This document shows positions 52,509 through 62,470 of a stretch of DNA of 64,000 nt, piece by piece. The stretch's first letter is position 1. Every line of letters starts with the position of its first letter. This DNA is from Citrobacter sp. R56 (GTDB taxonomy: Bacteria; Pseudomonadota; Gammaproteobacteria; Enterobacterales; Enterobacteriaceae). A model generated the notes under the pieces. It was given only the letters and a program-made list of their open reading frames with translations, searched no databases and was not told the origin of the DNA. The stretch spans positions 744,001-808,000 of the forward strand of contig NZ_CP069159.1 in NCBI RefSeq assembly GCF_016811995.1. The letters run 5' to 3'. The position numbers and the translations under genes were made by a program.

Positions 52509-52525
52509 TGTAAACTCCTTTACAG

Positions 52526-53926
52526 TTAATCCGTCTCTTCCACCGCAGCGATGCCCGATAAGACTTCTTCTTGTCGATAACCGCCGGGGAGAATGATATT
52601 CAGTAGAATGGCTGTCAGCCCGCCTGCGCAGATGGGGTTTTCCACTAACACGTAAATTGAGGCAGGCAATATTTTGAAAATTTCCGGGTCATAGGAGACT
52701 CCCAGCCCAAGCCCTAGCGAGGTGGCGACAATGAGCGTTTCGCGACGTTTAAGCCCGTTGGTGATAATGATGCGGATCCCGGCGATGGCTATCATCGAGA
52801 ACATCAACGTCATTGCGCCGCCAAGTACCGCCGAAGGGATGGTGGTAAAGAACCCGCCGATCATCGGAAATAGCCCCAGAATCACCAGCATCACGGCGAT
52901 CGCGCGTCCGATATAGCGTGAGGCGACGCCAGTCATCTGAATCACCCCGTTGTTCTGTGCGAAGGTCGTTAACGGCAGAGAACCTACCGCCGAGGCGATG
53001 ACCGATACCAGACCGTCTGCCAGCACGCCCCCTTTAAGGCGAGATTGATACTCTTCTCCCTGAATAGGGCGTCTGGACACCATCGCCGTCGCGGTGATAT
53101 CGCCCACCGCTTCCAGCACGCTCAGTAAGTAGATGGTGCCGACGACCAGGAAGTGATGAAAATTGAACTGAAAACCATATTTGAAGGGGAGCGGTATGGT
53201 GACCAGCGGCAGGTTCTGCATACTGCGAAAGTCCACCATGCCAAGGCATAAGGAGACGATATATCCAACGCACAGCCCGATCGCGATACCGCCCATGCGC
53301 AGTAGCGGGCTGCGACAGCAGTTGAATCCGATGACCACGACCAGCACCAGCAAACCGACGCCAATATTTTCGTAATTCCCGTAGGTGCCGCTGCTTTTTG
53401 CCGCGAAACCACCGCCAAAATCGATAATGCCGACCTTAATCAGGCTCAGTCCAATCATCAGCACCACAATACCGCTGACGGTTGGGGTTATCACTCTGCG
53501 CAAATAAGGCAGGATAAAAGAAGAACCTACCACCAGAAAGGCACCGACGAAGGAAACACCGAGCAGAGACGACATGATCAACTCTTCATGAAAACCGTCG
53601 CTTTTCATACTGCTGCCAAGCGCAATCATGACCGTCACAAACGAAAAATTAACGGATTGGATGGACAGTAAGCCGGAACCGACAATACCGTAGCGGTTTA
53701 CCTGTAGCCATGTGCCGATGCCGGAGGCGATCATCGCCATTGAGACCAGATAGGCGGTCGTTTCTGCAGAGAGCTGTAGCGCGGTACCTACGATTAATGC
53801 TGGCGTGACCATCGGCACGAAGATGGCCAACAGATGGGTGATAGCGGCAATAATGGCCTGGTGAAAGGGAGGGCGATCCTCCAGTTCGTAAATAAGGTCT
53901 GAGCCTGCACGAGTTAAATCAGACAT
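52526..53926 (-). CDS. xanQ: Xanthine:H+ symporter XanQ
   Basis: A high-affinity xanthine importer of the NCS2 family. ATG 53926 gives 466 residues, MSDLTRAGSD at the start; the frame extends seven codons upstream. The family motif QNNGVIQMTGVASR lies near residue 325, and VLEAVGDITATAMVS near 270 includes the TM8 glutamate and aspartate needed for xanthine in E. coli. A 161-base gap with a hairpin separates it from xdhD. Confidence 0.95.
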   Translation of the reverse strand: MSDLTRAGSDLIYELEDRPPFHQAIIAAITHLLAIFVPMVTPALIVGTALQLSAETTAYLVSMAMIASGIGTWLQVNRYGIVGSGLLSIQSVNFSFVTVMIALGSSMKSDGFHEELIMSSLLGVSFVGAFLVVGSSFILPYLRRVITPTVSGIVVLMIGLSLIKVGIIDFGGGFAAKSSGTYGNYENIGVGLLVLVVVIGFNCCRSPLLRMGGIAIGLCVGYIVSLCLGMVDFRSMQNLPLVTIPLPFKYGFQFNFHHFLVVGTIYLLSVLEAVGDITATAMVSRRPIQGEEYQSRLKGGVLADGLVSVIASAVGSLPLTTFAQNNGVIQMTGVASRYIGRAIAVMLVILGLFPMIGGFFTTIPSAVLGGAMTLMFSMIAIAGIRIIITNGLKRRETLIVATSLGLGLGVSYDPEIFKILPASIYVLVENPICAGGLTAILLNIILPGGYRQEEVLSGIAAVEETD

Positions 53927-54063
53927 CCCTTCACTCCTTATAAGCAAATTTGATCATCTGAATCAGCAGGATTAAATTCTGCGAATTTAAGGCGTAGGAC
54001 GCCCTGAGAACGGCTTATCTCATTTCCGCAGACGACATTTAATCGTTATTGAATCATGGAAAC

Positions 54064-54081
54064 GGGCCGCCGAAGCGGCCC
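54064..54081 (-). terminator. Hairpin after xdhD
   Basis: GGGCCGC, TTCG (minus-strand loop), GCGGCCC, followed by GTTTCC. The short T-tract suggests partial termination between xdhD and xanQ, which may separate enzyme and transporter levels. Confidence 0.6.
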
Positions 54082-54087
54082 ACGTTG

Positions 54088-56958
54088 TTACATTTTTTCC
54101 AGTGCGGTCAGTATTTTCTCCGGCGTGAAATGCCATTCCCGCAACCAGACGCCACAGGCATCATGAATCGCGGTAGCGATGGCGGGTGCTGCACCGTTAA
54201 CACCGATTTCAGAGATGGATTTGGCGCCAAAGGGGCCGACTTTATCGTCACTCGGCACCAGGACAGCGCGAAAATCACGCGGAATATCACCTATTTTGGG
54301 TGCGCCGTAGCTGCGCAGATCGCGGGTCAGCGGATGGCCTTGCGCATCATAGATAATTTCTTCGGTCAGGCTGTGGCCGATAGCACGCATCGACGCACCG
54401 TAAATCTGGCCCAGCGCTAACTCTGGGTTCACCGGTGTGCCGCAGTCCAGCAGTGCGTAGAATTTATCCAGGCGGATTTCACCAGTACGCGTATTGACGG
54501 CGACTTCGGCAAAGTTTGCGCCATACGGGAAGGCGAAGTCGGGGGTGATATAGCTGGCGGTGGCAACCAGGGTACCAAAGCCAGTGCCGGTCTCCGCTTT
54601 ATGGGCAATTTCACCGTAGCTGACCTCTCCTTGTTTGCCGCGTACGACGCCTGGCGCGGCCAGTTGAACGTCGGCCAGAGGCTCTCCCAGCATTTGCGCA
54701 CCGTGGAAGAGGATTTTATCCCGCAGATTCTCCGCCGCTTTACGCGCCGCATTACCCGAGAAGCAGGTACCGGACGAGGCGTAGGCGCCTTTGTCGAAGA
54801 GCGCATGGTCGGTATCGCCTGAGATGACGTGAACCTCTTGCGGCGCACAGTGCAGCACTTCTGCTGTCAGTTTCGTCACTACAGTGTCGAGTCCGGTTCC
54901 AATATCTGCGCCGCCGGAGTGAACGATAAAGGTGCCATCCGATTCCAGTTTGATCATGCAGTTGGCCTGATCGATATCCGGAATCCCTGATTTCTGCATA
55001 ATGATGGCGACCCCACGACCTGTTCTCCAGTCACCGTCCTGTGGTTTGGGGGAAGACCAGTTAATCATTTCACGTCCCTGACGCAGGATCTCCTCCAGCG
55101 CGCAGCTGGCGGCGGAAGGGACAGAGGTCGGGGCTTTACCTTCACCGATTGCGCCGAGTATTTTCAGTTCCTGTCCTTCGTGAACCCGATTGCGTTCAAT
55201 AATCTCCAGTTGGTCTATTTGCAACTGTTCGGCCAGCTCCGCCAGCGCCATGGTCATGGCAAACGTGCCTTTTGGCGCACCGTAACCCTGATAAGCACCG
55301 GTAGGGCAAATGTTGCTGTAGTAGGTGGTTACCTGGAAATCGACGTTGTCACAGGGGTACAGCGGCAGCGAAAGCGCAGGACCGTTACACGGTACGGTGA
55401 GCGAATGGTTGCCATAAGGCCCTGTATTGGCGCGGAAATCCATTTTTACCGCCGTCAGACGACCGTCTTTCTTCGCACCCAGTTTCACCGTCACTTTCGC
55501 GACGTGGCGGGAAGTATTGGCAATAAACTCCTCTTCACGGGTATAGCGGAAATAAACCGGGCGTCCGGTCACGCAGGTGGCCCAGGCGCAGACCTCTTCC
55601 AGCAGGATGTCCTGCTTGGAGCCAAAGCCGCCGCCCACGCGTTCCTTAATGACATGCACCTTGTGCTGCTTCAGGCCGACAAGACGCGCAACCTGACGGC
55701 GAAGGTGCCACGGAACCTGGGTTGAAGCGTGGATCACCAGGCGGTCGCCGTCCATACGTGTAAAGCAGATATGAGTTTCTGCCGGGCACTGTTGCGCCTG
55801 AGTGGAGGAATAGGTGCGTTCGATAATGACATCAGCATCAGCAAAACCCTTTTCCATATCGCCGATATGACCGTGGATGCTGGCCGCAATATTTTTTCGG
55901 GGACGTGAGCCAATTGGGAAGTTGATGATCATGTGCTCGCCGCGCTGCGCCGCGTGGCGGTTATCTTCTTCCAGCGTGTCCGGCGCACCGGCGACATACA
56001 CGACCGGTTCATCGTGAACCACTGGCGCGTCTTCCGCCATGGCTTCATCAATCGACATGACCGGCTTGAGCACTTCATACTCGACGTGGATGAGCTTCAA
56101 TGCCGCCAGCGCAATCTCTTCGTTTTCCGCGACCACTGCGGCAACACGATCGCCGACGTGACGCAGTTTCTTACCAAACATACGGCGGTCGAGAGGAGAG
56201 GGTTCCGGCGCGCTCTGACCACCCGGTGTGTAATAGATGTCCGGGCAGTTCAAATGGGTTATGACGTGAACCACACCGGGCAGCGCTTCTGCTTTACTGA
56301 CATCCAGACGTGTAATGAGCGCATGTGCGTGCGGGCTTCGCAACATTTTGATGACGCAAGCGTCTGGCGTAATGCGGTCTTCCACATAACAGGGCTTGGC
56401 CTGCACCATTTTAGCGGCATCTGTTTTCGGCAAGAGCTTGCCAACCACGGCGAGGTCATCACGGAAGGTGGGCGCAATATTGATACTGGCCTGCGGGTCG
56501 TTTTTACGCGCCACCGCCAGCTCGATCACCTGATAGTATTGCTGCCAGCCCGCATCGCGGCTGAATAAACCGGAGAGCGCATCGTCGATATCTTCACGGG
56601 TGGGGATGGAGATACGATCGAGCAGATCGCTGATAATCAGGGCGGCTGCCGGATCGTTGTATCCGGATTGCACTACGCCAGTATCCACCATTGCCTGTTG
56701 CACCAGGCTCAGTTCATTCCATTTACCCAATGATTCAGAGGTGCGGATCTCTGCCTGATCTAACTGAGCTGCTATCAGCAGAGAGGCGTTGACGATGCGA
56801 CCGTTATAAAGAATCGCGTCGGAACCGGCGAAGCCGAAGCCGTCGTCACTGTTGCGTACTGAGTGCATGCCCAGGTTGAACAGCAGTGCTTGCGCGTTTT
56901 CGCCAGGATTCACTTTCATCTCCTGCGCCGCGCCGTTTAACGTAAAGTGAATCATCAT
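54088..56958 (-). CDS. xdhD: Molybdenum hydroxylase XdhD with degenerate ferredoxin-like domain
   Basis: A 956-residue xanthine-dehydrogenase-type molybdopterin enzyme. Residues 1-150 align to the [2Fe-2S] subunit family but all eight cluster cysteines are replaced (Phe41, Ser46, Ile49, Ser59, Ser98, Asn101, Ser133, Asp135). Residues 170-950 form the Mo-binding domain with GGGFGSKQDILLEE, ANTGPYGNHS, AYQGYGAPKGTF and the catalytic-glutamate segment GAKSISEIGVNG. The usual substrate arginine of xanthine enzymes (AFRGFG) is Gln. Its ATG overlaps the ygfM stop by four bases. Genome context marks it as a selenium-dependent Mo hydroxylase. The substrate is unknown, purine-like by context. Confidence 0.93.
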   Translation of the reverse strand: MMIHFTLNGAAQEMKVNPGENAQALLFNLGMHSVRNSDDGFGFAGSDAILYNGRIVNASLLIAAQLDQAEIRTSESLGKWNELSLVQQAMVDTGVVQSGYNDPAAALIISDLLDRISIPTREDIDDALSGLFSRDAGWQQYYQVIELAVARKNDPQASINIAPTFRDDLAVVGKLLPKTDAAKMVQAKPCYVEDRITPDACVIKMLRSPHAHALITRLDVSKAEALPGVVHVITHLNCPDIYYTPGGQSAPEPSPLDRRMFGKKLRHVGDRVAAVVAENEEIALAALKLIHVEYEVLKPVMSIDEAMAEDAPVVHDEPVVYVAGAPDTLEEDNRHAAQRGEHMIINFPIGSRPRKNIAASIHGHIGDMEKGFADADVIIERTYSSTQAQQCPAETHICFTRMDGDRLVIHASTQVPWHLRRQVARLVGLKQHKVHVIKERVGGGFGSKQDILLEEVCAWATCVTGRPVYFRYTREEEFIANTSRHVAKVTVKLGAKKDGRLTAVKMDFRANTGPYGNHSLTVPCNGPALSLPLYPCDNVDFQVTTYYSNICPTGAYQGYGAPKGTFAMTMALAELAEQLQIDQLEIIERNRVHEGQELKILGAIGEGKAPTSVPSAASCALEEILRQGREMINWSSPKPQDGDWRTGRGVAIIMQKSGIPDIDQANCMIKLESDGTFIVHSGGADIGTGLDTVVTKLTAEVLHCAPQEVHVISGDTDHALFDKGAYASSGTCFSGNAARKAAENLRDKILFHGAQMLGEPLADVQLAAPGVVRGKQGEVSYGEIAHKAETGTGFGTLVATASYITPDFAFPYGANFAEVAVNTRTGEIRLDKFYALLDCGTPVNPELALGQIYGASMRAIGHSLTEEIIYDAQGHPLTRDLRSYGAPKIGDIPRDFRAVLVPSDDKVGPFGAKSISEIGVNGAAPAIATAIHDACGVWLREWHFTPEKILTALEKM

Positions 56959-57734
56959 ACGGCTTCCTCCCCGGCCTGTTGGCAGTCGGCAAACAGATCG
57001 GCCACCAGGACTCCTGTGATATAGCGCTTATAGGCCACGCTGCCCCGAACATCTTCCTGCGGGAATATTGCGTTAGCCACCGCGTGTTCCAGCGCGCTGC
57101 CTTCCAGTTTCTGCGTCTCCACATCGCGCAACCGTAGCGGTTTGTCCGCTACGCCATCCAACGCGATGCGCATGCCATCGTGCTCTGTCATCGCAACGGC
57201 AGCGGTCACGACGGTTAATCCTGCCTGCGAGCGGCTGACTTTGCGGGTAGTGCAGGGGAGGTAAGGATCTTTAATGATAATTTCAGTCAGCAGGCGATCG
57301 CGCGGATCGGCCAGGTAGCTCTCCAGTGACAGGTTTTCACCGTTACCAAAAACCAACTGCGTATCCAGAGCCAGCAGCACGGGGAGTAAAACGGACTCTT
57401 CCTGCAGGGCGGCGATCTCACCGCCGATTGTTGACTGGTTGCGTAAATGGCGGGAGTAGATAAAACCTAACGCATCCCGTAGTGCTGCCGGAAGATAGCG
57501 GGCATCACGTAAGGGTTGTAGGCGAGTCATCGCCCCGATGCGCAATGCGCCGTTGTCCCAGTCCACCCAATCCAGCTCCAGATCCTGCAAGGAAATGGCA
57601 ATACGTTTCTCGGTACGAGTTGGCGTGGCGTTGAGTTTGCTGCCCCCGGCAAACCAGATGGCATCATCCTGATAGCGGCGCTTAAGTTCCAGCGCCTGTT
57701 CTACGGAGTCGGGCCTGAAAAATTGATCAATCAT
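56955..57734 (-). CDS. ygfM: FAD-binding subunit YgfM of the XdhD hydroxylase
   Basis: A 259-residue FAD subunit of CO-dehydrogenase/xanthine-dehydrogenase type. The two flavin motifs are WFAGGSKLNATPTR near residue 28 and RNQSTIGGEIAALQEES near 105. The C-terminal domain (residues 160-250) is of the CO-DH flavoprotein type. The start is MIDQFFRPDS (57734) with an extra ATG one codon upstream. Its stop overlaps xdhD, so the two are translated together. How electrons reach it is unclear, since XdhD lacks its Fe-S cysteines. Confidence 0.92.
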   Translation of the reverse strand: MIDQFFRPDSVEQALELKRRYQDDAIWFAGGSKLNATPTRTEKRIAISLQDLELDWVDWDNGALRIGAMTRLQPLRDARYLPAALRDALGFIYSRHLRNQSTIGGEIAALQEESVLLPVLLALDTQLVFGNGENLSLESYLADPRDRLLTEIIIKDPYLPCTTRKVSRSQAGLTVVTAAVAMTEHDGMRIALDGVADKPLRLRDVETQKLEGSALEHAVANAIFPQEDVRGSVAYKRYITGVLVADLFADCQQAGEEAV

Positions 57735-57751
57735 CATCTTTCCTCATCAAT

Positions 57752-57773
57752 CCCTCTCCTCAGAAGGAGAGGG
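57752..57773. repeat. Small inverted repeat between ssnA and ygfM
   Basis: CCCTCTCC, TCAGAA, GGAGAGGG, a perfect eight-base repeat. Similar CCCTCTCC/GGAGAGGG hairpins are common between enteric genes. It may act as an mRNA-processing or stabilising structure within the operon. Confidence 0.6.
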
Positions 57774-57779
57774 CGTGGG

Positions 57780-59108
57780 CTATGCCAGTGCATCCATCCG
57801 GCGCCACATACTGGCGGCGACTTTTCTGGCCTGCGCATAAATTGAATCACAATCGAAAGTGAACTGGCGGTCCTCATATACCATCACGCCATTTACCATG
57901 ACGCTATGCACGCTGCCTGAACCGAGACCGAAAGCGATATGCCCGGCGACATTCTCCGCCACCAGTGGGGTCGGCGCAGAATAATCGAAGAGGGTTAAGT
58001 CAGCTTTGTAGCCCGCTTCCAGTCGACCAAAGTTTGCCCCGAAGTTACGACTCAACAGTTCGTTACCGTTAGCCAGCGCTTTAGCAAAACTGTCTGGCCA
58101 GAGCGGTCCGCCCGCGTCGCGATGCTTGAAGAAGGCAAATTTCATCTCTTCAAGCATGTCGGAGCCGATACCGTCAGTACCCAGCGCCAGATTGCGGATG
58201 TGGGTAAGGTGATGGTTGTAGCCGACATGGTTATTCATGTTGGAGCGGGCGTTATGCACCAGGAAGGCATCCTGCTGATTCAGCAGGGCGATATCCTCTG
58301 CAGACAGATACAGGCCGTGCGCCACCAGCGTTTTACTGTCGATAAGGTCGTATTCAGCCAGCCTGACCAGCAAATCTTTGCCGTACAGGTGGTGGCTGTG
58401 GGAAACGTCGTAAAGGTCTTCTGCGGCATGGATATGTAACCCACGCTTCGTCGCTTTAACCGCCTCGCGTAGCATCTCCAGTCCGGCGTCCGGTACCGTA
58501 AAGGGGGCATGAGCGCCAATATGCGCTTCCACCAGATACGGCTCGGTTCCGGTTTTACGCGCGTCGTCTATCTGGCGAGCGAAACGAATATTCTCTTCGA
58601 CGCCTTCCTGTAACTCTTTGATTCCACTGTTACGGTCAGTGGTTTCAAAGCAGGTCATGGCGCGCAGGCCAACGTTTAAAAATGCGCTGCGCAGCGTGGA
58701 GAGCGACCCGCCGATGTATGCCGGGGACGCATGGTGATCGATGACCGCTGAGCATCCGCTCTTAATGGCCTCCATTGAGCAAATCAACCCGCTGTAGTAG
58801 AGCGACTCCTCATCCAGCGCACGATCCAGTCGCCACCAGAGGTTTTTCAGCGTCGAGATAAAGTCCGGGCTGGGGGCGATGTTCGCCATGATCCCGCGTG
58901 ATAAACCGGAGTAAAAATGGTTATGCGCGCAGACCAGTCCCGGCATCACAATCCGACCATGCATCTCTTTCCACTGCGCTGCAGGGTAGCGCTGCGTCAG
59001 CGCATTGCCGATATCGACGATAACGTCTTTTTCGATGGCAATATCAACGCTTTCCTGCACTTTTGCCGGGTAGAGCTGTACGGCGGTGACATTTTTCAGA
59101 ATCAACAT
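57780..59108 (-). CDS. ssnA: Putative aminohydrolase SsnA
   Basis: A 442-residue metal-dependent amidohydrolase of the TRZ/ATZ and guanine-deaminase superfamily. Metal ligands lie in CAHNHFYSGLSRG near residue 65, HIHAAEDLYD near 230 and LGTDGIGSDML near 315. Conserved IDHHASPAYIGGS near 125 and HNARSNMNNHVGY near 290 distinguish the SsnA group. The start at 59108 (MLILKNVTAV) matches the family. It starts two bases after the ygfK stop. E. coli ssnA was linked to lower viability in stationary phase. Its substrate is unproven, probably a purine-derived ring or hydrolysable intermediate. Confidence 0.92.
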   Translation of the reverse strand: MLILKNVTAVQLYPAKVQESVDIAIEKDVIVDIGNALTQRYPAAQWKEMHGRIVMPGLVCAHNHFYSGLSRGIMANIAPSPDFISTLKNLWWRLDRALDEESLYYSGLICSMEAIKSGCSAVIDHHASPAYIGGSLSTLRSAFLNVGLRAMTCFETTDRNSGIKELQEGVEENIRFARQIDDARKTGTEPYLVEAHIGAHAPFTVPDAGLEMLREAVKATKRGLHIHAAEDLYDVSHSHHLYGKDLLVRLAEYDLIDSKTLVAHGLYLSAEDIALLNQQDAFLVHNARSNMNNHVGYNHHLTHIRNLALGTDGIGSDMLEEMKFAFFKHRDAGGPLWPDSFAKALANGNELLSRNFGANFGRLEAGYKADLTLFDYSAPTPLVAENVAGHIAFGLGSGSVHSVMVNGVMVYEDRQFTFDCDSIYAQARKVAASMWRRMDALA

Positions 59109-59110
59109 GA

Positions 59111-62100
59111 TTACGCCTCCACGCGACCCAGCAGGTAATGATGATGCTGGTGGACATAGCTGATGATGCGACACATTTCATCCAGCTCTGGCGGTATGCT
59201 GGCGAACTGACCTTCGCTATTAATGTTTAATACCCAGTTTTGACTATTGAGCCGTACCCGTACCTGGTCATCTACAACCATGAATCCCGGGTTGCTGCTG
59301 TTGTCGAAATCCTGTGGAAGACTGAAGACAGTGACCTTGTCTTTGTACGGTTTACCTTGCCACGGGCAGAACTGGGCGCAGTTGCCGCATTCGTTGCAAT
59401 ACGCGTCCAGGTGCAGTGTCTGGAAGCGGTTCTGGAAGCCGGGAACGGGGATCGAAACGTTGGCGCGGTTCGGGCAAACGTCAACGCACTTGCTGCAGAC
59501 ATAGTTACATTCAAGACAGCGCGCCGCTTCCTGTGCAACAAACGCGTCGCGATCGTCTTTGTCGACCATCGCCACGGATATCGCGCCTTTGCGTTGGTAG
59601 ATCTCTGCGGGGCTGACGTTGCTCCAGTGCTTATCTCCGCGGTGGGAACGAATATTTTCCCGATAGAGGATGGTATCCGCAGCCCGACGTGCAGAACCGA
59701 TAGCCGCAACGATGGAAGAGGGACCACGCTGGACGTCGCCAATCATAAAGACGTTGGTAAGACGTGTTTCACCGCTATTGTTGACCTCCGGCCAGCCATT
59801 TTTATCCAGCGGTACACCCATTGCATTTAACGCCTCAGTATCCTGCTGTTCGCCGATAGCAGTGATCAGACTATCAGCATGAAGGGTCAGGGTTTCGCTG
59901 GTTTCAACGGGGCGGCGCCGACCTTTCTCATCGGGTTCGCCAAGTGACATCACACGCAGCGTTAGCGTGCCGTCGGCATCAAAACGTTCCGGATTGTTCA
60001 GGAAGCGGAATTCAACGCCATCATGCAGCGCTTCTTCGTACTCTTCGCGCCATGCGGGCATTTCCTGCAATGAACGGCGATAAACAACGGTGGCTTTTTC
60101 CACGCCGGGTACGCGTAGCGCGGCACGTGCGCAATCCATCGCAGTGTTACCTGCGCCGACGATCACCACATGCTTGCCCAGCGTCAGGTCTGCTCCCTGG
60201 TTGTATTCGCGCAGGAAGGGGAGTGATTTCCATATGTGTGGATTATCACCCTCCAGCTTCACGCCGCTGTTTTTATCCGTACCGGTCGCGATCAGAACAT
60301 ACTGGTAGCCCTGATTTTTTAACTGTTCAACGGTCAGATCCGGCGCGCAGCCATACTCAAACTTCACGCCGTGAGCGGCGACAAAGTCGATATCGTGCTG
60401 AATTAACTCCGCCGGAATACGGAACTGAGGAATGATATTTTTCACCACGCCGCCCGCGTTTGCTTCACGTTCGAACAGGGTGACTGAATGTCCAGCCCGG
60501 GCGAGGAAGTAACCCGCAGCGAGTCCCGCAGGGCCCGCGCCAATCACCGCGACAGGATGACGTGAACCGGAACCGGCCGGTTTATGCCAGCGTTGTTTGT
60601 ACTCTTCCCAGCCTTTCTCCAGCGCGACTTTTTTAAGTTCGCGGATATTCAGCGCGCTGTCATAGTCCAGTCGGGTGCAGTTGTACTGACACTGGTGATC
60701 GCAGATATGGCCTGTGATGGCAGGGAGGGCGTTGCGTTGATAGATGAGTTCCAGTGCGTCGGCATAGCGGTGCTCGCCGAGCAGGCGAATGTATTCCGGA
60801 ATATCCTGTTTGATGGCGCAGGCAGTAATGCATGGCGCGACATAGCAGTCGGTAAGCGGTAAACCTTCAGCAACGTCGATACGTTCTTCCGGCTTCCAGT
60901 GTTTCTGCGTGTACTCCATGGTAATGGCGTCTTCCGCCAGCTTGTTCAGGCGTGCGACATCGACGCGTTTCATCTCCCACGCATCTGATGATTCCAGTTC
61001 CCGCATGCATGCGCTCAGGCGCAGGTAACCGCCGGGTTTCAGCAGGTCGGTTGCCATGGTGATAGGGCGAATACCGGTATCAAAGATATCGCGGATCGTC
61101 AGTTGACTTGCTCCGCCGGAATAGGAGATCGGTAATTTGCCGTCGAAGGCGCGGGAAAGTACGGCTGCCACATTGATGGAGAGTGGGAACAGCGCCCGGC
61201 CAGACATGTACATCTCTTCGCCGGGAAGTGCGCCTTTGTTATTGATAGTCCCCAGCGTGTTAGTCAGTTTTACGCCGAAACCGAGCGATTTTTCTTTTGC
61301 CAGCGCCATCAGCCGTTGCAGCATTTCCAGGGCCTGAGCCAGCTTAAGATCGTGCTCGAACGACTCCTCTTTCAGTCCAATGTACCCGAAGCCGCAGTTA
61401 TCAAGAATTTCACGCACTCTCTCGTAACCCAGTAGAGTGGGGTTGAGCTTCACGAAAGTATTCAGCCCTTTCTCTTCTAACATGTAGCGGCAGATAGCTT
61501 CGATTTCGTGCGGTGGACAACCGTGCATAGTCGAAAGCGTGACCCCTTGCACCATGCTGGCAGGGATGCGGGCAGGTAATGCCTGCAGGTTTTCTCGTTG
61601 TTGGGTAAGGTCGTGACGCGCCAAAAATGCGTCATCATGCAGCCACTGGTGGAGCGTGTCGCGGTATTGCGCAAACTTAGGATGCGCCGATGCGTCCATC
61701 ATATTGTCGATGAACTGTTGCATCGGTGGCTGTTTAATTCCGTCAAGGTTGTAGCCGACGCTCATATTAAAGATAAATGACTTACCCGCGTCGGAGTCGG
61801 AAGGCTGCAGTAACTGTTCCAGCAAGTGCAGGGCAAACCAGGCTTTGAGGTATTCATCCCAGGCTTTTAGCAGCGTGAACTCGGTGGACCATTCGGTGTT
61901 AAAGCACTCATCTTCAGCATCAATGCAGGGTTTTTCCAGCTCCAGACGATCCAGAATCTGGACTGTTTTGAGTTCAATAAAACGACCACCGGTTAGCCAG
62001 GAGGTGATGATGTTTTGGGCAAGCTGAGTGTGCGGGCCAGCGGCGGGGCCGACGGGGGTGGCGCAGGTTTCACCAAATACGCTGACCGACTTCCCTTTTT

Positions 62101-62215
62101 CTGGCGAGTAAAACTGTTGTTCGGGAATACCAAAGATAGAGCGTTGTTGTTGGTATTCATCAAATATGCGCGTCAAAAGCTCCTCAAACGGAATGGGACG
62201 CATAATATCCCCCAT
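59111..62215 (-). CDS. ygfK: Multidomain Fe-S flavoprotein YgfK (putative selenate reductase subunit)
   Basis: A 1034-residue protein with three parts. Residues 1-430 resemble dihydroorotate/dihydropyrimidine dehydrogenase barrels (GVTLSTMHGCPPHEIEA near 224, SYSGGASQLTIRD near 364). Residues 455-860 form a GltD-like module: cysteines 457, 462, 466, 505, 509 and 513, FAD motif VAVIGAGPAGLAAGYF near 555 and NAD(P) motif VVIVGAGNTAMDCA near 683. A C-terminal two-cluster ferredoxin has Cys900-914 and Cys940-950. This arrangement resembles dihydropyrimidine dehydrogenase rearranged. The selenate-reductase name comes from mutant phenotypes and is doubtful. It heads the operon behind a sigma-54-type promoter. 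Confidence 0.93.
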   Translation of the reverse strand: MGDIMRPIPFEELLTRIFDEYQQQRSIFGIPEQQFYSPEKGKSVSVFGETCATPVGPAAGPHTQLAQNIITSWLTGGRFIELKTVQILDRLELEKPCIDAEDECFNTEWSTEFTLLKAWDEYLKAWFALHLLEQLLQPSDSDAGKSFIFNMSVGYNLDGIKQPPMQQFIDNMMDASAHPKFAQYRDTLHQWLHDDAFLARHDLTQQRENLQALPARIPASMVQGVTLSTMHGCPPHEIEAICRYMLEEKGLNTFVKLNPTLLGYERVREILDNCGFGYIGLKEESFEHDLKLAQALEMLQRLMALAKEKSLGFGVKLTNTLGTINNKGALPGEEMYMSGRALFPLSINVAAVLSRAFDGKLPISYSGGASQLTIRDIFDTGIRPITMATDLLKPGGYLRLSACMRELESSDAWEMKRVDVARLNKLAEDAITMEYTQKHWKPEERIDVAEGLPLTDCYVAPCITACAIKQDIPEYIRLLGEHRYADALELIYQRNALPAITGHICDHQCQYNCTRLDYDSALNIRELKKVALEKGWEEYKQRWHKPAGSGSRHPVAVIGAGPAGLAAGYFLARAGHSVTLFEREANAGGVVKNIIPQFRIPAELIQHDIDFVAAHGVKFEYGCAPDLTVEQLKNQGYQYVLIATGTDKNSGVKLEGDNPHIWKSLPFLREYNQGADLTLGKHVVIVGAGNTAMDCARAALRVPGVEKATVVYRRSLQEMPAWREEYEEALHDGVEFRFLNNPERFDADGTLTLRVMSLGEPDEKGRRRPVETSETLTLHADSLITAIGEQQDTEALNAMGVPLDKNGWPEVNNSGETRLTNVFMIGDVQRGPSSIVAAIGSARRAADTILYRENIRSHRGDKHWSNVSPAEIYQRKGAISVAMVDKDDRDAFVAQEAARCLECNYVCSKCVDVCPNRANVSIPVPGFQNRFQTLHLDAYCNECGNCAQFCPWQGKPYKDKVTVFSLPQDFDNSSNPGFMVVDDQVRVRLNSQNWVLNINSEGQFASIPPELDEMCRIISYVHQHHHYLLGRVEA

Positions 62216-62288
62216 AACCCTCTCCTTAGCTTATACAGATATCATTGGTTGACCGGTAGAGATAAATCCGGCGGTTTGGGGATATAGA

Positions 62289-62303
62289 GCAACATTCGCA
62301 CCA
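62289..62303 (-). promoter_or_regulatory. Sigma-54 promoter of ygfK
   Basis: The minus strand reads TGGTGCGAATGTTGC, matching the TGGYRYR-N4-TTGC form, with GG and GC ten bases apart. Transcription would begin about 62 bases before the ygfK ATG. The 332-base gap 62216-62547 otherwise carries no supported gene. Confidence 0.65.
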
Positions 62304-62470
62304 GTCTGCCGAGTCAACGGCATAAAAATAAAATTTTGTGAGGGGGTTCTAATCTTGGTCGTGCTTTGTGAAATATCTCACAGATACCAAATGAGAATTA
62401 AAATCAGTCTTAGTAGATATTGGCTATGTGTGCTTCATTGGTTTGCTTTATTTTCTCAAAATTATCGAAT

